Below, in pieces: positions 59,371 through 64,000 of a stretch of 64,000 nt of DNA. Origin of the DNA: Physcomitrium patens (Eukaryota; Streptophyta; Bryopsida; Funariales; Funariaceae); assembly GCF_000002425.4 (NCBI RefSeq), contig NC_037267.1, forward strand, positions 4,777,407 through 4,841,406, read 5' to 3'. How positions within the stretch are numbered: position 1 is the first letter of the stretch; each line of letters begins with the position of its first letter. The translations under genes and the position numbers were made by a program. The notes beneath the pieces are model-generated. The model searched no databases, was not told the origin of the DNA, and saw only the letters and a program-made list of their open reading frames with translations.

Positions 59371-61141
59371 CAGATATTTGTCTGAATGAGCAGGAATATG
59401 AAACCCAAATCATATCATGTTGTGAGCCTTAGAATCATGACACCATATGGTCCAGGTTGTTCACATCTCACCAAACAATTGTGTCCTTTGCAGACAGCAG
59501 GAAATATGTGTGGGCTTTAAATAGCTTCCCTTCAAAGATAAGCTACAGAACCAACTGATATATAGAGAGAGTGAGATTGTTTTACTTGGAAATTGATGAC
59601 CACACATGGGCCTGCATTAGAGACCATGACTGTTCCCCACTCACACCCCATCCTCATTTTCTTAAATAAATAACCCATTTGAACTGGGTCATTGGGGAAC
59701 TACAGACAACTTGGACTTGCTTCTTCTCCTACAAACACTATTCGAGAAAGAAAAAAATAGCTTGGCAACCATGGCACTCTTTCCATATCTGGACTTTGTG
59801 ACCATGTTCCCCTATTGGGCTGCGAGCCAACCCTTTCACCCCTTGACCCTTCAAGGAAAGGGGGCTATTGGTAATCATATGACCTTTTTTAAGATGGTGT
59901 GAGGGACTTGTTATTTTGGATATTTTGAAAGATTGTGTGTGTGTGTGTGTGAGTGTGTATGTTCTTTTCTCTAGATAATGTAAAGGGTTTGAATTGGATA
60001 TCCTAAGAAACTATATCTTTATAAAATTAATGAGTAATAATGTTATTTGTAGATGGATTGGAATCATGTGGGAAAGGCCTACTAGTTGTTCACTAGAGTT
60101 TTTGTACTTTTTTACTTTATTCCATTCCTTTTGAGAAAATAAGGAAGAATTAATCCATTGTGTGCCCATGAATCCAACACATGGCTTTTAATTTCTTTAT
60201 ATTTTCCAATACTAAAAAAGAGGCCCACTTTCAAGCACCCTTTGATTTACTTGAATGCAAGTGTCATAAATCAAATCAATTATCAAGTTTCACAGGTGTT
60301 TCATAAAGATTAAGCTGTAGTCATTATCAGAACCAAAATGTGCAAAACAATGATTCTCGCCAATAATAATATTAGATTTACAATGAGAACCATGTAAAGG
60401 GATGCAGAATCTAAGAGTGGAAGCCATGAATGAGAAACTTCAAGTGAATCTTGACAAATAGTAACTAAAACACTAACTTCAAACAATCAATGGCTAAAAA
60501 GTTTCATACTTGTTCAAAGATGCACCAAGTTTGACATTAAAGCAAAAAACTCAAACAAAGGAGAAAGAACATCAACAATGGTACATTCTGTATTTTATGA
60601 CAATTAATTATTCTATAGATGGCCAAGGTAATTATATCATGATTCCAATATGAATACAATGATCATTGTTGGTTGTGTGTAGGACACCGAAAGCTTTTTT
60701 CTTTGTATACTAGAGTTGCATTCTACTCAATTTTGATGATAAGCACGCCATGTCCAATGCCATGTTTGCCTTTATGGTGGAAATATGAGAATTGCAATGG
60801 TTCACAACTTCTTCGGATTGGGGACCAATTGAAATAGTTGCCATTAGTATGTAATCAGGGATATATATATATATATATATATAGTTCATTCTCAAAGCAC
60901 AAAGGAACTTTTTGTGTTAGGACAAACCACCACAAAAAGGATACGAAAGTGTATGGTTTCTATTCAAATAGCACATTGACTTTCATACAAGCTATGCTTT
61001 TGTCCAAGCCATAGCAAAAGGAACAAGAACTAATGCATGATGATTTTTGAAGTTGCCCATGCTTGTATCATATTTATGGTTATTAGTTTACAAAGAAAAA
61101 GACATCTTTGTGTGAGAGTGACCAACATTGAATATATAAGA

Positions 61142-61197
<56 letters not shown>

Positions 61198-62150
61198 CTG
61201 TATACGCTTTCATAACTCAACTTATACTCATTATCTTCTATTAAGAATGGGAGTAAGCCCCACAAGAACTCCTACTTATTCACTCACACTTCTAACACAT
61301 ACATCATCCCATGTGGTAGAGGCTCCTTTGGGTTTCAGACACAGTGCGTGAGTGTTTTTTTTTACCTTGTGCCCTCTAAACTAACACTAAATAAACCAAC
61401 CCTAAAATAAACACAAAAAATAAATAAATAAATAAATAAATAAATAAACATATAAAACACTCACATGGTGTTGGATTGGCAGTCCACTACATGAGCCACA
61501 GTAATGGAATCAGCATCCACCACTGGCACAGTGACATGTGTCAGAAGGACCCAGTAATGCTGACTTGGGACAGTGTGCCTCTCCCCCCATTGAGTTCCCA
61601 CATGTGAATGGGGGAGGGAGGGTCAAGGGTGGTGGCATGTATATATATATATACATATTATGGGGCTGGGCTGGGCTTAGGGTTAAGGGGGGCAATTGGG
61701 CACGGGGGCCAAGGATGATTTGAATCTGGAGTTGGAACAACAAAAGGTGTATGTGTGGGTGGGTGTTCTTTGATTAGGGTTACACCACCACCACCACCAC
61801 CCATTTGACCCACCCACAGTGCAGGGCAGTGAGAGAGAGAGGGAGGGAGGGAGAGGATCCCATGTGAAGTGAGACTACATCACCAACACCAAATGATACA
61901 ATATAACATAATATACTATAAATAACTCAAATAACTGCACTTTGACCAAACATGTTTATGGTAAGCAGTTACAATGTGGTAATTTTTGAGAGTATATATG
62001 TAGTGTTGAGAACAAAGCCTTGAGGAGTAGGAAGCGGATTGTGATGTAGTCTGTGCTGCAATGGAGTTTCAGGTTGAGAATCATGTTGTTGCTACATATA
62101 CTGTGAGTGGAAAGACACACTTGTGGAGAATTGTTTTTGCTTTATTTTAT
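58547..62150. other. Simple-repeat-rich intergenic DNA, no supported gene
   Basis: Contains CA (59301-59325), TA (59347-59370), GT (about 59935-59950), TA (about 60860-60883), TA/GT (61142-61197), AAAT (about 61420-61445), TA (about 61637-61652), CAC (about 61783-61802) and GGGA (about 61835-61853) tracts. Short frames (for example 43 codons from 59771) lack support. The mixed composition and C-rich stretches might mark a promoter or non-coding transcript. Confidence 0.45.
61580..61621. repeat. Short inverted repeat (hairpin)
   Basis: CTCTCCCCCCATT faces AATGGGGGAGGGAG across a loop of about 15 nt. Nothing shows that it is transcribed. Confidence 0.5.
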
Positions 62151-63747
62151 AGGAAACTCAGGAGAGACAAGCTGCAAAATTTTGATATTATTTCCACATT
62201 GCACTGCTGCTATAATGTGTGCACATTTTAAATAGAAGAACTTGTATGGAACATATAACAATTAGATTTTTAAGATGAAAAAAAAATACCTTGCTCAAAA
62301 ATACTAAGAGTAAGACCAAAATTCCAACAAAATAATATGAAAATTTTAAAAATACCAAGTTCTTAATGTAGGAATACATGTTGATCTACCTATGGTTGGA
62401 ATTAAAAGCCAACAACCAAAGGAAGTCTTTGTTGACACAATTTTATATAAAAGAGTAAAAAGTTGGAATGTTAGGATGTCTTAGAACCTAATCTAAATCC
62501 ACTTGAACCGAATATGTAAGAGCAAGGCACATAATTTGAATTGTACAAAGGATAGTATAAAACAAGAGTAAGAACAAGTCTTGATCAAAAAAGAATCCTA
62601 AGATATAAATGATTATTAAGAAGTAGCAACAATCAAAACTACAATAAAAATAGGCTAGTTACTTGAATAAAGGACATATTTAAAAAGAAAGTTTCACATG
62701 TGATACCAACAATAGAATAAATGCACCAAGAAAAAAAAATCCGAAAATGAAATTATTAGCAATTGAATATTTTAATTAAAAACACCACTTGCTATTTGCA
62801 AATGCTAATATAGAAGTTGGAATTCTATAACACATGAGCAATTCAATAAACAATCAATTGATGTTACACGTTGAAGTGATCCAAATGTAAGAATAGTAAC
62901 TAATAGTTTCTACTTAAGAATGTTGGCACAAAGAAGCCATAACAATTGGCTATAGCTCTCCAATAAATTCCTCGCTAATAAGATGCTATTACATGCAGAA
63001 GTTGGTGTACAAGACAATGGTGTAGAAAGGATGATAAATACAAAGTTGAAACTTTTTTTTCAACCATACATTAAGCATATTGTAATAGAAAACATATACG
63101 CATTCAATAATAATATGATTAATATTTATGAATGCATTGAGTCTTAAAAAATTGTATTTTTACATTGATGGTAGTAAATATGGACAATCATTTTCAGTTC
63201 TTTCAACTTTAAAAACACTTAAGAATAATTAGGCTATCACAAATAGAAGTGAGTAGATTTAATCTCTAATAAGAAAAAAAGAATTGTAACAACAGACTCT
63301 CTTATCTATAAATGTAAAATATTATGCCCACAATATCAAAATATTTTAAGTGATTAAACTTTTACAACTGTGTTAATGATATACAATATAGTTGCAAAAA
63401 AAAAAAATCTTTTGAGAGTACATGATTTATAAAAATAGAATAAAAAATTGTTGTGGCCAAAACTCAATTTTATATCTTGAAGATTTCACCAACAGATGTG
63501 AAGAAATCTAATAGTATTGGAGCCAAGGAGTTATACACTTTTATGTCTCTATAAATAAAGGATTTAGTAGAAAATGTTGAATTATTGATGGAAATAAAAT
63601 AATACAGATTATTCTTTAAAATATTATTAAAGTTACATTAAAAGTAACAAAACATTTAATTGATTTTAGTATGCAGAAAAGAAAACAGTAAAGAGCAACA
63701 TGAGAATATATGCTTAATACTTGATATGATTGGTTCCAAAAATGTAT

Positions 63748-63787
<40 letters not shown>

Positions 63788-64000
63788 TTCATTTATATTC
63801 CAGAAATTTATGAGGATACTAAATTCTCTAATCACCTTCCCAGACAACTCCATCACAATTTAAAAAAACTCTTTCTACAAAATCTTTATACAAATTAAAC
63901 TAATTCAAATTCAAAGATTTTTTTATTCCAATGAAATATTTACAAAATGGGGCAATGGACACAGTGAAAGACATATTAAGAAGAAACTCATAATATTTAT
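62150..64000. other. AT-rich DNA to the right edge, no feature except a TA run
   Basis: No coding frame or repeat family recognised. A TA microsatellite lies at 63752-63784. Confidence 0.45.

Noticed and set aside
59771-59902. 43-codon peptide frame starting M-A-L-F-P-Y-L-D-F
   Set aside because: Short, no family, no splice or regulatory support; left within the repeat-rich intergenic region.

Overview
The window looks like nuclear DNA of a land plant, most likely a bryophyte such as a moss; the species is inference. The evidence is plant-type split genes with short GT-AG introns (a HAUS5/AUG5 augmin subunit, an ARMC8/GID5 armadillo protein, a Ulp2-type SUMO protease, a G-patch protein), Ty3/Gypsy chromoviruses with a TATCAGAGC-type primer site, a CCCTAAAA tract, and AT-rich intergenic DNA full of TA microsatellites.

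Layout. (1) 1-10.75 kb is a distinct, GC-richer, CpG-retaining element. A leftward gene with a ParB/sulfiredoxin-like domain runs off the left edge (1-3.1 kb). A rightward gene of the DUF7869 type, a putative RNase H-fold recombinase (7.84-10.75 kb), diverges from it. Between them, and in one intron, lie about 30 copies of a 23-bp palindrome (11-nt half-site AATCAG[C/A]TCGA, one central base). They form two very regular arrays with periods of about 44 bp and 69 bp; the second has a higher-order spacer pattern. This is the most unusual thing in the window. (2) 11-13.6 kb holds a leftward LTR-retrotransposon gag-protease fossil. (3) 14.9-29.4 kb is a three-level nest of decayed Ty3/Gypsy chromovirus fossils: Y inside the gag of X, X inside the gag of W. 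An unrelated AT-rich block also interrupts X. (4) 29.4-31.1 kb is AT-rich and empty.

(5) 31.1-58.6 kb is the host gene island. It holds a small two-exon gene of unknown function (+), ARMC8/GID5 (-, 9 exons, 654 aa), a Ulp2-like SUMO protease (+, 14 coding exons, 706 aa), AUG5/HAUS5 (+, 10 exons, 817 aa) and a G-patch protein (+, 4 exons, 208 aa). I built these models by eye; every one closes in frame across all junctions with canonical sites, except one probable GC-AG intron in the protease gene. (6) 58.6-64 kb is rich in simple repeats, with no gene I can support.

The host genes act in unrelated processes: ubiquitin-ligase scaffolding, SUMO removal, microtubule branching and RNA-protein work. 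No operon-like logic is expected. The element in region 1 is the only place where neighbouring genes and repeats appear to form one functional unit.
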